Source: JBJXGV01 sp046160485 (GTDB lineage: Bacteria; Orphanbacterota; Orphanbacteria; JBJXGV01). Taken from it: a DNA stretch of 64,000 bases. Position 1 is the first letter of the stretch, and each line of letters starts with the position of its first letter. Under the pieces are notes generated by a model, which worked only from the letters and a program-made list of their open reading frames with translations, was not told the origin of the DNA and made no database searches. Below are positions 18,624 through 27,668 of this stretch, piece after piece. The position numbers and the translations under genes are program-made. The DNA lies in contig JBJXGV010000012.1 of NCBI GenBank assembly GCA_046160485.1, positions 248,001 to 312,000 of the forward strand, given 5' to 3'.

Positions 18624-19433
18624 TTAGCGAGCGCCGGGCCCGGTGCGGCGCGCGGCGCGAATCGCGTCGAGCGACGCGGGCGCATCGAACGCACGCAACT
18701 GCGCCGCGCGATGGGCGTCGACGCTCCAGTCGACGCGGCGCGCATCGTCGAGGATTTGCTTCAGCGACGCGACGAGTTCTCGCGGGCGCGCGGCGGTTCG
18801 CGCGGCGAACGCGTGGACGTGCGGCAACAGGTCCGCGTCGGGAACAACGCGCGAAACAAGACCCTGCGCGCGCGCCTCCTCCGCACTAACGAATCGAGCC
18901 TCGAGGAACATTTCGAGCGAGCGATCGTAGCCGACGGCAAGTGGCAGTAGCGCGAGCGCGGTAGCGTCGGGAAGAATCCCGAGGCGAAGAAACGGCGCGC
19001 CGAACGTAGCGCTCTCCGCGGCGAATCGAAGGTCGCACGCGAGCGCCACGTCCAGCCCGGCCCCGCCGCACGGTCCGTTGACCGCCGCGATCGCAATCTG
19101 TGGCAGAGCGCGCAGCGCGCGCGTAAGCGAGAGCTGTCCGTCGAGAATCCGCGCGAAGCCCGCCGTGTCGCCCGCCTCGCGCAACTCGAGCAGCCGATCG
19201 AGGTCGCCGCCCGAGCAGAACGCGCGCCCGGCGCCCGTCACAACGACGACGTGCACATCCTCGCGTGCGCTCGCGTGCGCGAGCGCTGCAAGAAACTCCT
19301 CGCGGCAGTGTTCTGTCAGCGCATTGAGGCGTTCTGGGCGGTTGAAGCGAAGCGTCGCGACCGGCGGCGCGATCTCGACGAGCACGCGCGGCGCACTCGC
19401 GGGCGCGCCGCCGCCGTCTACCATCGCGAACAA
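18624..19433 (-). CDS. Enoyl-CoA hydratase/isomerase family protein lacking both hydratase glutamates
   Basis: A crotonase-fold protein of 269 residues. The oxyanion-hole motifs are present (FCSGGDLD and NGPCGGAGLDVALA). The two Glu residues used by enoyl-CoA hydratases are replaced: GAGLDVA has Asp where the first Glu should be, and GAPFLRLG lacks the second. This pattern is like PaaG-type ring isomerases and other crotonase isomerases. It is the last gene of a three-gene operon, 7 bases after the aldehyde dehydrogenase stop. Two Met codons, at 19433 and 19424, are both possible starts. Confidence 0.85.
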   Translation of the reverse strand: MFAMVDGGGAPASAPRVLVEIAPPVATLRFNRPERLNALTEHCREEFLAALAHASAREDVHVVVVTGAGRAFCSGGDLDRLLELREAGDTAGFARILDGQLSLTRALRALPQIAIAAVNGPCGGAGLDVALACDLRFAAESATFGAPFLRLGILPDATALALLPLAVGYDRSLEMFLEARFVSAEEARAQGLVSRVVPDADLLPHVHAFAARTAARPRELVASLKQILDDARRVDWSVDAHRAAQLRAFDAPASLDAIRAARRTGPGAR

Positions 19434-19440
19434 CCGAGCG

Positions 19441-20892
19441 TCACTTCAAATTGATCCAGACGCTCTTCGACTGCGAATAGAACTCGAACGCCTCGAGCCC
19501 CGACTCGCGCCCGAATCCCGACGCCTTGCTCCCGCCGTACGGCGACGCAGCGTCGTAGTGGTTGTAGCCGTTCACCCAAACAGTTCCGGCTTGAAGCCGC
19601 GCGGCCAATCGGTGCGCGCGCTTCACGTCGCTCGTCCAGATCCCTGCCGCCAATCCGTACGGGCTCGCGTTCGCGGCGCGCGCGACGTCTTCCTCGTTGT
19701 CGAAGTCGAGCACGGAAAGCACGGGGCCGAAGATTTCCTCGCGCGCGATCGTCATCTCACTCGTGACGCCGTCGAAGATCGTCGGGTTCATGTAGTAGCC
19801 CGCGCGATCGGGGCGGTCGCCCCCCGCGACGAGCCGCGCGCCCTCGCGCTTCCCCGTCTCCACGTACCCCATCACCTTCTCGAGCTGGTTCGCGGAGATG
19901 AGAGGGCCCAGGCGTGTCTTCGCGTCGAACGGATCGCCCGGCGCGAGTTTCTTCGTGCGATCGACGATGCGTCCGACGAGATCGTCGTGAATCGTCTTTT
20001 CGACGAAGAGGCGCGATCCCGCGGTGCAGACCTCGCCCTTGTTGTAGAAGATCGCGGCCATCGCGTACTTCGCCGCCGTGTCGAGATCGGCGTCGGCGAA
20101 AATAATGTTGGGCGATTTCCCGCCGAGTTCGAGATGAAGGCGCTTGACGGTTTCCGCTGCGTCGCGCATCACCATCTTGCCGGTTTCGGTGGAGCCGGTA
20201 AGCGACACGCCCGCGATACCCGGGTGCGCGACGATCGCCGCGCCCGCGGTGCGGCCGTGTCCGGAGACGACATTGAGCACGCCGGACGGAAGCCCGGCTT
20301 CGAGCGCGAGTTCACCGAGCCGAAGCGCCGTGAGCGGCGATTCGGTCGCGGGCTTGAGCACGACGGCATTGCCAGCCGCGAGCGCCGCGGCGACCTTTCG
20401 CGCGCCGATCAAGAGCGGAAAGTTCCACGGAACGATGAGACCGACCACACCAATCGGCTCGCGCACCGTGTAGTGGAAGAACGGCCCCTTCACCGGAATC
20501 GTGCGTCCTTCGAGCGCGAGCGCGGCGCCGGCGTAGTAGTAGAACAAATCGGCGCTCATCGGCACGTCGACCGCGCGCGACTCCGCGAGCGGCTTTCCGG
20601 TGTCGAGCGTTTCGAGCCGCGCCATCTCGTCGGCGTGCGCCATCACCGCGTCGCCGATCTTGCGCAGGATCTGCGCGCGATCCGCGACGCTCATCTGCCC
20701 CCACGGGCCGGCGAGCGCGCACTCAGCAGCGCCCACCGCGCGGCGAACATCCTCCGCGTCGCCCTCAGGAATCCGCGCGATCTCCGTCCCGTCGCCGGGA
20801 TAGATGTCCGCGTACGTCTTCCCGCTCGCGGCGGCAACGACTTCGCCGCCGATCACGAGCCCCTTCACCGCCACCGTCGTGTCGGTCGCCAT
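19441..20892 (-). CDS. NAD(P)-dependent aldehyde dehydrogenase
   Basis: A full-length 483-residue ALDH-superfamily enzyme. Visible signatures are PWNFPLL (cofactor binding), the general base Glu255 in LELGGKSP, the nucleophile Cys289 in GEVCTAGSR, and EEIFGPV near residue ~385. It oxidises an aldehyde to the acid. The closest general type is betaine/phenylacetaldehyde-like ALDH; the substrate cannot be assigned. It lies between two crotonase genes (gaps of 6-7 bases), which suggests a CoA-linked degradation pathway for an aromatic or branched acid, perhaps of the hydratase/aldolase-plus-ALDH type. Confidence 0.92.
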   Translation of the reverse strand: MATDTTVAVKGLVIGGEVVAAASGKTYADIYPGDGTEIARIPEGDAEDVRRAVGAAECALAGPWGQMSVADRAQILRKIGDAVMAHADEMARLETLDTGKPLAESRAVDVPMSADLFYYYAGAALALEGRTIPVKGPFFHYTVREPIGVVGLIVPWNFPLLIGARKVAAALAAGNAVVLKPATESPLTALRLGELALEAGLPSGVLNVVSGHGRTAGAAIVAHPGIAGVSLTGSTETGKMVMRDAAETVKRLHLELGGKSPNIIFADADLDTAAKYAMAAIFYNKGEVCTAGSRLFVEKTIHDDLVGRIVDRTKKLAPGDPFDAKTRLGPLISANQLEKVMGYVETGKREGARLVAGGDRPDRAGYYMNPTIFDGVTSEMTIAREEIFGPVLSVLDFDNEEDVARAANASPYGLAAGIWTSDVKRAHRLAARLQAGTVWVNGYNHYDAASPYGGSKASGFGRESGLEAFEFYSQSKSVWINLK

Positions 20893-20898
20893 CGCGGC

Positions 20899-21687
20899 CT
20901 ACGCTCCCTTGAACTTCGGCGTTCTCTTCTCGACGTACGCCATGAGCCCTTCCTTCGCGTCTTCGCTCTGGAAGAGTTGCTGCTGCATCTCGCGCTCGAG
21001 CGCGAGCCCCGCCTCGAGCGGCAGATCGCAGCCGGACATGACCGAGCGCTTGATCCGCCCGACCGCCTTCGACGCCTTCGCGGGCGGCACGAATTTCTTC
21101 GCGTAGCTCATGATCTCGTCCATGAAGTTTTGGTTCTCGAAGATCTCCGTGACGAGACCGACCTCGAGCGCCTCTTCGTAGGTGAGCAAGCGGCCGGTGA
21201 TCATAAGTTCGATCGAACGGCTCTTGCCGAGCAGGCGGCCGAGGCGCTGCGTGCCGCCCGTCCCGGGAAGAACGCCGAGCGTGATTTCAGGCAACCCGAT
21301 CTTGCCGGAGTCCTTGCGCGCGATGCGCAGATCCGCGGCGAGCGCGATCTCGAGGCCGCCGCCGACCGTGTGTCCGTTGAGCGCGGCGATGACGAGCTTC
21401 GGCGTGTGCTCGAGGCGCAGAAGCGTCTCGTTCGCGTGGAGGCAGAAGTAGTACTTGAACGTCGGATCGACGGTCGAGAGCATCTTGATGTTCGCGCCGG
21501 CCGAGAAGAACTTGTCGCCCTTGCCGGTGATGACGATCACGTGACACGACGGCTCCATGCGCGCGGAGAGAATCGCCTCGTCGAGCTGCTTCATCATTTC
21601 GTAGGTGTACGTATTCGCGGGCGGATCGTTCAATTCGACGAGCGCGATCCCCTCTTCAATGCGGAAATCGACCAAGCGGTCTGCCAT
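20899..21687 (-). CDS. Enoyl-CoA hydratase (crotonase) with both catalytic glutamates
   Basis: A 262-residue crotonase. Both hydratase glutamates are present, one in GGGLEIAL and one in GLPEITLG, and the oxyanion loop FFSAGANIK is intact, so a true hydratase is expected. It is the first gene of the operon, with a clear AAGGAG ribosome binding site before the ATG. The 166-base upstream region, shared with the end of the glycosyltransferase fusion gene, should hold the operon promoter, but no convincing -35/-10 pair was identified. Confidence 0.92.
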   Translation of the reverse strand: MADRLVDFRIEEGIALVELNDPPANTYTYEMMKQLDEAILSARMEPSCHVIVITGKGDKFFSAGANIKMLSTVDPTFKYYFCLHANETLLRLEHTPKLVIAALNGHTVGGGLEIALAADLRIARKDSGKIGLPEITLGVLPGTGGTQRLGRLLGKSRSIELMITGRLLTYEEALEVGLVTEIFENQNFMDEIMSYAKKFVPPAKASKAVGRIKRSVMSGCDLPLEAGLALEREMQQQLFQSEDAKEGLMAYVEKRTPKFKGA

Positions 21688-21853
21688 CGACGTTCTCCTT
21701 TTGGCGTGTGGAGCTTTCGTTGCCGGTGTTTGAACTCTGACGAGGATGTTATTCGTGTTGTGGCGCCCGCGAATGCTTCGACAGGCTAGCGAGAAAAGCG
21801 CGCGGACCTCGATCGAACTTCAGCGCGCAGAGTATCTTCGGCGCCCGAGTGTG

Positions 21854-23899
21854 TCAAGACGCGGTGCGCGATTGGGATTCGCGCGAGAGCCCCAGAAGCG
21901 AGAGGTAGACCGCCGCCGTATCGTCCGCGATGCGATTCCAGTTGTACTGCGCGGCGACGAACGCGCGGCCCAGATCGCGCAGGCGCTCCGCCTCCTCGGG
22001 GTTGTCGATGAGGAACGCGAGCTTATCGCGCAGGTCCGCCGAACTGCCGCGATGAAACGTAAGGCCGCGCGGCGGCAGGCTGGAATCGATCAGGATCTCC
22101 TCGTTCTCGGGAATGTCGGAGGCGAGCACGGCGCCGCGCAGCGAGAGAGCCTCGAGCAGCGAGAGCGAAAGGCCCTCGATATCCGACGGCAGCGTGTAGA
22201 TATACGCGTTCGAGTAGAGCTCCGTCAGAACGTCGCCGTGAACGTAGCCCGTAAAAAGAATGCGCGGGTCGTGCGCGCCGGCTTCGTGAAGGCGCGCGAC
22301 ATACTCGTCCGAGTGGCTGGAGCCTCCCGCGATCACGAGCCGCATTTCGGTGCGCAGCCCGCGGAACGCGTCGATCAGGTAGTGGCAGCCCTTCTCGGGA
22401 ACGAGACGCCCAACGAAGAGCACGTAGTCGCGGCCTTGCAATCCGAAGCGGCGCGAAATCTGCCGCGGCGGAAGCGGTTGCCGAAGCGTGAGTCCGTTCG
22501 GAATGTACGCGACGCTGCGTGCGTGGCGTTCGAGGTAGTGCCGCTCGAGCTCGCGCGAAACCACGATCGTCTTGTCCGGGAACTTCGCCGACGCGTATTC
22601 GCCGAATCGAAGAAAGGCCGACGCCGACCGCCCCCACTTCTCGCGCTTCCAATCGAGCCCATGCACCGTCACGACCGACTTCACGCCAAGCAGCCGCGGC
22701 AGGAACGAGAGAGTCGACGGACCCATCGCGTGGTAGTGAATGATGTCCACACCGGAAAAGAGCGCGTGAATCGTCGAGAGAAACGTGTGCGTGATGGCGT
22801 CGAGGTGCTTCGTGTAGAGCGTCGGCAGCGTCACGAGTTCGACGCCATGGTATTCGCCGCTCACGTTCGAGTAGTACGGGCGGCAGTAGACGCGCACGGA
22901 AAAACCGCGCGTCACGAGGCAACTCGTCAGCTCCGCGACGTGGCGCTCGATGCCGCCGAACGTCGCGGGAATCCCCTTCGAACCGACGACGGCGATGCGC
23001 GCGCGATCGAGGCGGGCCGTACGATCGACGCTCCCATACAGCTCGAAGAGGATGTCGTAACGATTCGCGCCCTCGAGGAACGCGATCTCGCTCACCATGA
23101 AATGGCTCGCCGTCATCTGGAAATGCGCTGGGAGCATGCGCAGCTTGACGTGCCGCTTCCGGCACGACTCGAGAAGCTCGAGAAGTTGGCCGACCTCCTC
23201 GGGCCGGAGCGCGACGAAGACCTCGTCGATGCGCCGCTCTTCGAGGATGCGCTCGATCTCGCTCGTCTCGTCGAACTCGGTCACGGGCGCCTCGCTCGCG
23301 TCGACATCGGACGGCAGCGAACTTGCCGGCGCGCTCCCCGCGCGCGCCACCGCGATCCCCTCGAGGCGCACGCCGAACCACGGATTTAGCCGAAGCCGCT
23401 CGGCGATCTCACGCGCGCCATCCACGGTTCCGACGATGAGGAGCCGTCGCACGAGTTTGCCGCGGCGGAAAAGCCATCCCTGCAGACTCCCGAAGAAGAG
23501 CCGCCCCGCCGTAGTCGAGACGAGCCCCGCGAGCCAAAAGAAAAAGAGCGTCGGGCGCGAAAAGTGAAAGTTCCATTCCGACGGGGCGAGGCCCTTCGTT
23601 AAGAAGATGATGAAGATGGAGCCGATCGCGACGAAGCCGAGTGCGCGCCCCTGCGCGGGGATCACATCCGACATGCGGAATCGCTGCGGGAGCCGGTAGG
23701 TCCGCAGGATGTGCGCAGCGATGAGGTACAAACCGTTCGTGACGAGAAGCAGCGTGAAGTACGGCGTCGAGATCCGATGGAGAAAGTACTCGTCCATCCA
23801 CTTGTGGTAGCGCAGGAAAAGAACCGCAGTGTACGAAAGATTGAGGATGAGGAGATCGAGGCCTAGCAGGAGAAAAAAGAGGAGTCCTTTTCCTCTCAC
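21854..23899 (-). CDS. Membrane/CoA-binding-like domain fused to a GT4 glycosyltransferase
   Basis: The first ~290 residues match the N-terminal half of polyprenyl-phosphate glycosyl-1-phosphate transferases of the WcaJ/PssY type: four to five membrane spans (LLFFLLLGLDLLILNLSY onward) and a Rossmann-like segment (RLLIVGTVDGAREIAE). The usual C-terminal sugar transferase domain is absent. Instead, residues ~300-670 form a GT-B, GT4-family glycosyltransferase starting AVVGSKGIPATFGGIERH, with LFVGRLVPEKG and a GLSLSLLEA acceptor/donor motif. The start is GTG with GGGGGAG about 10 bases upstream. The product probably sits on the inner membrane and adds a sugar during exopolysaccharide or O-antigen synthesis. 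The next gene upstream is a radical SAM gene 40 bases away. Confidence 0.85.
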   Translation of the reverse strand: MRGKGLLFFLLLGLDLLILNLSYTAVLFLRYHKWMDEYFLHRISTPYFTLLLVTNGLYLIAAHILRTYRLPQRFRMSDVIPAQGRALGFVAIGSIFIIFLTKGLAPSEWNFHFSRPTLFFFWLAGLVSTTAGRLFFGSLQGWLFRRGKLVRRLLIVGTVDGAREIAERLRLNPWFGVRLEGIAVARAGSAPASSLPSDVDASEAPVTEFDETSEIERILEERRIDEVFVALRPEEVGQLLELLESCRKRHVKLRMLPAHFQMTASHFMVSEIAFLEGANRYDILFELYGSVDRTARLDRARIAVVGSKGIPATFGGIERHVAELTSCLVTRGFSVRVYCRPYYSNVSGEYHGVELVTLPTLYTKHLDAITHTFLSTIHALFSGVDIIHYHAMGPSTLSFLPRLLGVKSVVTVHGLDWKREKWGRSASAFLRFGEYASAKFPDKTIVVSRELERHYLERHARSVAYIPNGLTLRQPLPPRQISRRFGLQGRDYVLFVGRLVPEKGCHYLIDAFRGLRTEMRLVIAGGSSHSDEYVARLHEAGAHDPRILFTGYVHGDVLTELYSNAYIYTLPSDIEGLSLSLLEALSLRGAVLASDIPENEEILIDSSLPPRGLTFHRGSSADLRDKLAFLIDNPEEAERLRDLGRAFVAAQYNWNRIADDTAAVYLSLLGLSRESQSRTAS

Positions 23900-23939
23900 G
23901 GCGCGAAACTCCCCCAGCGGATTGCGCGAGCGCGATGCT

Positions 23940-24929
23940 CTAGCGAAGAACAGGCATGCCCGCGTGCGCCGCGAGCTTCTTTCCGAGAATCCACGGTACC
24001 GGAACGAGAGGGTTTTTCTTGAGGTACGAGCTTGCGGTACACACCATCCAACACTGCTTGCACTGCGTCACCTCGCCGCGAACGCTCTGGGCCTCCTGCG
24101 ATTTCCAGATCTCTTCGAACGTCGACTCGCGGAGGTTGCCGACCTTGCGGTCGAGCACATTGCACGGGTAGATGTTGGCATCGTGGTCGAGGTAAAAGAA
24201 TCCGGAGAGCGCGTCGCATTCGATCGGCCGTTCGCCGGTCTCCGAGAACTCGAGCAGCCCGCGCTCGAAAAACGCGCGATACCAGCGCTTCGGATTCCAC
24301 GTGGCCAGTTCGCGTGAAACGAGGCGTTCGAACTGCGCTCTCTTCGCGGCGCCGTTCTCGATGCCGTTATTGTTCGACGTCTTGAAGTAGATGCCCGAGT
24401 TCTGCGCGACCGCGATCGAAAACTCCACGCCCTTCTCGCGCGTCAAATCGTAGACCTGCTCCACGTGCTCGACGTTCTGGTTCGTCATCGTAAACGCGAG
24501 GCCGAGGTCCTTCACACCGTGACGCTTCAGAATGTCGAGCGACTCCATGCACTTCTCGAACGCTCCTTCGGAGCCGCGAATCTGCGCGTGCATGTCCGAC
24601 AGGCCGTCGATCGAGATTCGCACGCCGATATCCGGCTTGATCTTCACGATCTCGCGGATGTGCTTCTCGACGGAGTTCGGAATCATTCCGTTCGACGAGA
24701 TCACGATACGCGGTGCACAGCGATCTTGGATGGCGCGGACGAGCTCGGGCAGGTTGCTCGCCATGAACGGCTCGCCGCCCGTGATGTTCACGTTGACCAG
24801 CGAAGTCGGGAGGCGCTTGAGCGTTTCCGGATCGAGTGTCCGGACGCGGGTCTCCTCCCAGATATTGCACATGACGCAGCGCGCGTTGCAGACACTGATG
24901 ACGGAGACGAGTGCGTGACTCGGGAGCAT
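23940..24929 (-). CDS. Radical SAM/SPASM domain protein
   Basis: With the ATG at 24929 (GGAAAGGG just upstream) the protein is 329 residues. The radical SAM cluster motif CNARCVMC (Cys14, Cys18, Cys21) is followed by the SAM-binding NITGGEP. The C-terminal SPASM region has IECDAL, YPCNVLD and CKQCWMVC cysteines for auxiliary Fe-S clusters. It is expected to carry out a radical-based modification or to act as a twitch/SPASM oxidoreductase. No obvious RiPP precursor lies next to it; its partners are envelope-glycan genes, so sugar or lipid-carrier modification is possible. A longer frame to 25088 exists but lacks family-like sequence. Confidence 0.88.
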   Translation of the reverse strand: MLPSHALVSVISVCNARCVMCNIWEETRVRTLDPETLKRLPTSLVNVNITGGEPFMASNLPELVRAIQDRCAPRIVISSNGMIPNSVEKHIREIVKIKPDIGVRISIDGLSDMHAQIRGSEGAFEKCMESLDILKRHGVKDLGLAFTMTNQNVEHVEQVYDLTREKGVEFSIAVAQNSGIYFKTSNNNGIENGAAKRAQFERLVSRELATWNPKRWYRAFFERGLLEFSETGERPIECDALSGFFYLDHDANIYPCNVLDRKVGNLRESTFEEIWKSQEAQSVRGEVTQCKQCWMVCTASSYLKKNPLVPVPWILGKKLAAHAGMPVLR

Positions 24930-25081
24930 CGACCCTTTCCATTGCTGTGGGCGCGTGGAAGCAGACCTTGAAGGGCGAAACGAGGCCCATAGTAGCAGTT
25001 TCGGCCAACGCGGACAACGACTGTAGCCCTCAGAGTGTTCGACCGCGTTCTGCCGACCTGTTAGACTTCCGCGGCCGATCC

Positions 25082-27442
25082 ATGCCAAACATTCGCGATA
25101 TCCTTCCCGCCGCGCTTCGCACCCACCGAACCGTTCTGCTCCTCATCGTTATCGCCGCGACGGCATACAAGATCGCGGCGTTCGAGCGCTCGCCTCGGTT
25201 CGATCCACTCGACGAGACCTGCCAGTATTGGACGGAGTCGGCGTTTCACTACCGGCACGCGCGGATGGTCGCCGACGGCGGCGCGATCCCCGCCCTCGAC
25301 AGAGCGGTGCAGTTCCCCGAGGGCGTCGAGACCTACAAACACCTGACGATCGGAATGGAATACCCGCCCGGGTTGCTCTATCGAGCCGTGCACCTCGTCG
25401 CGCCCGGAATTCCGTTTCATCGCTGGCTCGTGTGGTTCATCTGCGCGTTCTCGAGCCTCTCGATCGTTGCCGCGTTCCTCGCCGCGCGCGCGGCGTGGGG
25501 GTCCGAAACCGCGGGCATCGTCGCAAGCGCCGCATACGCGTTGTCGCCCTTCTCGTTCAATCGCCTCGTCGGCAATTACGGCCGCGAAGACTTCGCGCTC
25601 CCGATCCTGTTTCTCTCGTTTGCCGCGTTCGCGATATCGCTTCGCGGGGGCGAGTCCCGGCGACGGAACGGGCTTCTCGCCGCCGCGCTCCTCGTCGTGG
25701 GTCTTGCCGTGTGGCACGTCAGCCGATTTCACGCGCTCTTCTTTTTCGCGCTCCTCGCGCCGGTGGCCCTGTTTCTCATCGAGGACCGCACGGCGCTCGC
25801 GAAAACACTGCGCGCGTTCGTCGTCTTTCTCGCCATCGCGGGAGTCTTGCTCCCGCCTCTTCGAGAGAAGGTGTTTCTCCTCTCTCCCGCGTTCATCGCG
25901 GCGCTCGCGCTCCTCGTTACAGTCGAGGTCGCGCGCGCTCGCGCGCTGTCGGGGCGCCGAGCGCTGTTACTCTTCGCAGCGATCTTTATCCCCGCCGCGA
26001 TCATCGCGGGACTCGTCTCGCCGGCGGAGAAGGAGTACTCGCACGTGACCGGGCTCGCGGTGGAAAAGCTGCGCCACCTCGGAAAGAAACCGGCCGACCC
26101 CGCGCAACTCCCTTACGACGCTCGCGTTCTCTGGGTGGAGGCGTTCGAGAGCCCGCAGGCTGCGAGCATGCTGATTCCGCTCTCGACGCTCGCGCTCTGG
26201 GCGCCGGTCGCACTCGCGCTCGGCATCGCACGCGCCGCGCGGGGCCGGCTCGGCGCCGCGCAGGCACTCGCGCTTCTCCTCGCGCTCGCCTACGTCGCGC
26301 AGTACTTCTTTCTTGAACGTTTCTCGCCGTTCTTCATCTTCTTTCTCGCGCTCGTATTGCCCGTTCTCTTGACGGTTCGCCCTGCGATGCGCCGCGCGAT
26401 CGTGATTGCCCTCATCGCGTGCGGCGCGTACGAGACTTGGTACGACATCCGCTTCGACCGCCCGAATCCGTGGCGAACGTTCGTGCTCGCGCAGTTTCCT
26501 CCCAAGGCGTCCGAGCAGATCCCCAACTACGGCAACAACGAGCGAATCGTGCGCTGGGTTCGTCGCCACACCGCGAAGGACGCAGTGATACTCACTTGGT
26601 ATCCGACGGGTCCGATGATCGCGGCGTACACGAGCCGCACGATCAATCTCCACTCGAAGTTCGAGTCGTCGGTGCTGAGAAACAAGGAGCGCCGCATGAT
26701 CGAGGCTCTGTACTCGAGCGAGGCGGAGTTCTACGCGCTGTGCCGCGACTTCGGTTCGGACTACTTCCTCTATCAGGCGAATCTCTTGCTCGACGCGAGC
26801 ACGTCGTCGTCGCGCTATATGGCCGACCGCCTCGACCTTCCGACGACGACAGCGGCGTACCGTTTCCACTTTCAGCCTGACGCACTGAGGCACTTCACGC
26901 TCGTCTACCAAGACTCTTTCTACCGGCTCTATAGAGTGCATGCCGAAGGAGACATCGTCGTGCCGCCGCATCCCGTGCCGTACGAAGAGATGTTCGACCC
27001 CGCACTCGTCGGAGCGCCGGGAGCGGAGTTCGACGACCGGCAGACGGCGCCGCTCTTGGCGCGCTTCACGTCGAGGCTCGTGACGATGAAACAAGCCTCG
27101 GACACGTACCGGCGTGCGGGGAAGCGCCCCGCGGAGCGAGCCCAGGTCGAGAGCCTCGCTCGCGAGGTGCTGCGCCTCTCCCCCGATTGTTCCGATGCGC
27201 TCGCGCAGCTTGCGCTGATCGCCTCAGACACGAATCGGCCCGAGGAAGCGCGCTTTCTGCTGTCGCGCGCGTTGACAACGCATCCGGAGGCGCCGGAGTT
27301 GCACATGATCCGCGGCGTTCTCCTGGAGCGTGAGGGCCGCACCGGCGACGCGCGCGCCGCTTACGAGGATGCCCTCGCGATCGCGCCGGGTTTCGCGCCC
27401 GCTCGCGAGCGCCTCGAGAACGCGAGACGACTTCGTCGCTAG
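25082..27442 (+). CDS. STT3/GT-C-like membrane glycosyltransferase with C-terminal TPR repeats
   Basis: A 786-residue protein. After one N-terminal span there is a large acidic first loop with RFDPLDE, followed by PEGVETYKH and EYPPGLLY, in the style of oligosaccharyltransferase/STT3 and related GT-C enzymes. About ten further spans follow to residue ~480. A soluble domain (WYPTGPMIAAYTSR) comes next, and the last ~110 residues hold two to three TPR-like helices (LARLALIAS-type, EEARFLLSRAL, GDARAAYEDALAI). Its likely role is transferring a lipid-linked glycan at the periplasmic face. The frame is open back to 24911; the ATG at 25082 fits the domain start. It is divergent from the radical SAM gene. 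Confidence 0.78.
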   Translation: MPNIRDILPAALRTHRTVLLLIVIAATAYKIAAFERSPRFDPLDETCQYWTESAFHYRHARMVADGGAIPALDRAVQFPEGVETYKHLTIGMEYPPGLLYRAVHLVAPGIPFHRWLVWFICAFSSLSIVAAFLAARAAWGSETAGIVASAAYALSPFSFNRLVGNYGREDFALPILFLSFAAFAISLRGGESRRRNGLLAAALLVVGLAVWHVSRFHALFFFALLAPVALFLIEDRTALAKTLRAFVVFLAIAGVLLPPLREKVFLLSPAFIAALALLVTVEVARARALSGRRALLLFAAIFIPAAIIAGLVSPAEKEYSHVTGLAVEKLRHLGKKPADPAQLPYDARVLWVEAFESPQAASMLIPLSTLALWAPVALALGIARAARGRLGAAQALALLLALAYVAQYFFLERFSPFFIFFLALVLPVLLTVRPAMRRAIVIALIACGAYETWYDIRFDRPNPWRTFVLAQFPPKASEQIPNYGNNERIVRWVRRHTAKDAVILTWYPTGPMIAAYTSRTINLHSKFESSVLRNKERRMIEALYSSEAEFYALCRDFGSDYFLYQANLLLDASTSSSRYMADRLDLPTTTAAYRFHFQPDALRHFTLVYQDSFYRLYRVHAEGDIVVPPHPVPYEEMFDPALVGAPGAEFDDRQTAPLLARFTSRLVTMKQASDTYRRAGKRPAERAQVESLAREVLRLSPDCSDALAQLALIASDTNRPEEARFLLSRALTTHPEAPELHMIRGVLLEREGRTGDARAAYEDALAIAPGFAPARERLENARRLRR

Positions 27443-27454
27443 CGCCGCAAACTA

Positions 27455-27483
27455 AATGCCAGATACTGCAATTCGGCATTGCA
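27455..27483 (+). promoter_or_regulatory. Two overlapping small inverted repeats upstream of the zincin-barrel gene
   Basis: AATGCC (27455-27460) can pair with GGCATT (27475-27480), and TGCAAT (27467-27472) can pair with ATTGCA (27478-27483). The two pairings exclude each other. No T-run follows. This could be a weak attenuator or operator, or chance. The rest of the 226-base gap (27443-27668) shows only a GGGAG ribosome binding site before the ATG at 27669. Confidence 0.25.
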
Positions 27484-27668
27484 TATCACATGTCGCCCTG
27501 GTAGACTGACGCCCGTCTCGAAGTTATCGATCTGCACGAGAGACAGGTAAAGAGATCAGCCCACGTAGCCGCGCAGGAGGGAGCCTTGAGCGCTTCCTCC
27601 AGCCGGTCCGCTCTCGAAGGCGCCCCGGCGTGGAGGCCCAAGGTACGGGCCTAAAGTCGGGAGAACGC

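Noticed and set aside
19078..21789. A 903-codon open frame on the + strand
   Set aside because: It lies opposite two crotonase genes and an ALDH with clear catalytic motifs. Its translation is Arg-rich and without domains, the usual product of the antisense of GC-rich genes.
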